From positions 15,822,762 to 15,886,761 of the forward strand of contig CM076651.1 of assembly GCA_038496675.1 (NCBI GenBank): a stretch of DNA of 64,000 nt, given 5' to 3'. The notes under the pieces are model-generated. The model made no database searches. It saw nothing but the letters and a program-made list of their open reading frames with translations, and was not told where the DNA came from. Numbering within the stretch: the first letter of the stretch is position 1; the number at the start of each line of letters is the position of its first letter. A program made the position numbers and the translations under genes. This document shows, one piece after another, positions 63,107 to 64,000 of the stretch. This stretch comes from Rachycentron canadum. Taxonomy: Eukaryota; Chordata; Actinopteri; Carangiformes; Rachycentridae.

Positions 63107-64000
63107 GTAAACATGAAAGTTTTTTTCAATTTTACAGTTTTGATGTCCCTTTTTGTGCTTTGACTTTTTTTGGCTTACAAATCAGATGTGGATTTAATAT
63201 TTTTATAATGTAAAAAGATGCATTTTGTGTGCAGTGAGTGTGCTTTTTAGGTATTTTCCATAATACCCTCATCATGCAGCAGCTGTGCAGCCTAACTGTT
63301 GCAGATGTATTCATGCATGCAAAGCGAGCACACACTTGACACATAAATAGGCGAGCCTAAAAAACACACGTTTAGACATGAAATCAGCATGCATTTTGTG
63401 TGATGTTAAGAGCAAGCATTAGCTAGACTAAAGGTAAGTTTACTTTAGTGGGGTCTCTTATTTTATGTGGTCACCAAAAATAATAACCAACAGCAGGTGA
63501 TATGACACGGTACAATAGTTCACCTCAGTGCATTGCAGTGGTATTGTACATGCGCCTTTATACATTCTATCCAAACAGAGCTTTAAAGTGAAGCAGTTTC
63601 CAGCTTTTCATCTTTGTGCTCCCTCTGTGTAACTCTGTAGTGTAAGGTGCGGCTGTCCGGAGGTCCATCTCTAGCTGCACACCAGCCAGCCAGCCCTCTC
63701 TCTCTGTCACACTGGTGGCACAGGTTCTCATCTCTCTTCGCCACTGATGAGACACCGCAATATCCATCTGTCAAACATACTGCCCCTCTTTCTCTACCCC
63801 TCTTTCGCTTGCTGGCTCTGCCTCCCTTCTTTTATAATTTTTCAGTGTCACTATAGGTGGAAGCAGAGCTGGGAAAATCTCCTGTGCTGTGGAAGCAGAG
63901 ATGCTAATTGTCCATTTGTGCCATTTTAATTGCAATTTGGTTTGTGTGTTTAGTTCTGTGTGTATGGATGTGGTCTTCTAGGCCTTTTGATTGGGTCTCT
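63107..64000 (+). other. Intron to window end
   Basis: No coding exon recognised. C/T-rich stretch near 63.8 kb. Confidence 0.5.

Noticed and set aside
1..64000. CRISPR arrays, bacterial operons, tRNA or rRNA genes
   Set aside because: None seen. Coding sequence is interrupted by GT-AG introns throughout, and no cloverleaf or rRNA-like stretch was recognised. Intronic snoRNAs were not found, but short C/D-box genes could be missed by eye.

Overview
The window is vertebrate nuclear DNA from a ray-finned fish, probably a percomorph. The protein sequences are vertebrate-type, introns are of intermediate length with GT-AG borders, and several short stretches resemble interspersed repeats common in teleosts. 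The fish placement is inference from remembered repeat families and intron sizes; the two gene identities rest on translated exons.

Layout: two genes lie head to tail on the + strand, in the same order as UBE4B-KIF1B on human 1p36. Bases 342-9144 hold the last 18 coding exons of ube4b, a ubiquitin chain-elongation factor and U-box E3/E4 ligase; its N-terminal third lies upstream of the window. Its 3' UTR and polyadenylation signals follow. A CpG-rich promoter at about 10.7-11.3 kb then opens kif1b, a kinesin-3 motor. The kif1b start codon is at 12536 and is followed by a 15.2 kb first coding intron. The motor domain is encoded by exons at 12.5-32.7 kb, the neck/coiled-coil/FHA region by exons at 33.4-40.3 kb.

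After 40279 the transcript can end in either of two ways. It can splice to one large terminal exon (42487-44016, the alpha tail, ending in a class I PDZ ligand ETTV), or it can skip this and continue through 15 beta-type exons (47932-58723). The beta C-terminus, including the PH domain, lies beyond the window. All splice phases join without a frame break: 785 ube4b residues, 1,215 residues of KIF1B-alpha, and 1,319 residues plus one base of KIF1B-beta.

The most interesting feature is the set of extra in-phase candidate cassette exons inside kif1b that I do not recognise from the canonical mammalian protein: 33924-33989 (66 nt), 37874-37927 (54 nt), 38399-38461 (63 nt), 56762-56962 (201 nt) and 63050-63106 (57 nt). 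The 63 nt candidate ends in the same seven residues as the upstream constitutive exon, with four synonymous third-base differences in the shared 21 bases. That suggests a duplicated, selected exon tail immediately before the FHA domain. The known 252 nt cassette shows the same design. Intronic clusters of RFX X-box, CRE and CCAAT motifs, and a repeat-borne perfect estrogen response element, are also notable.
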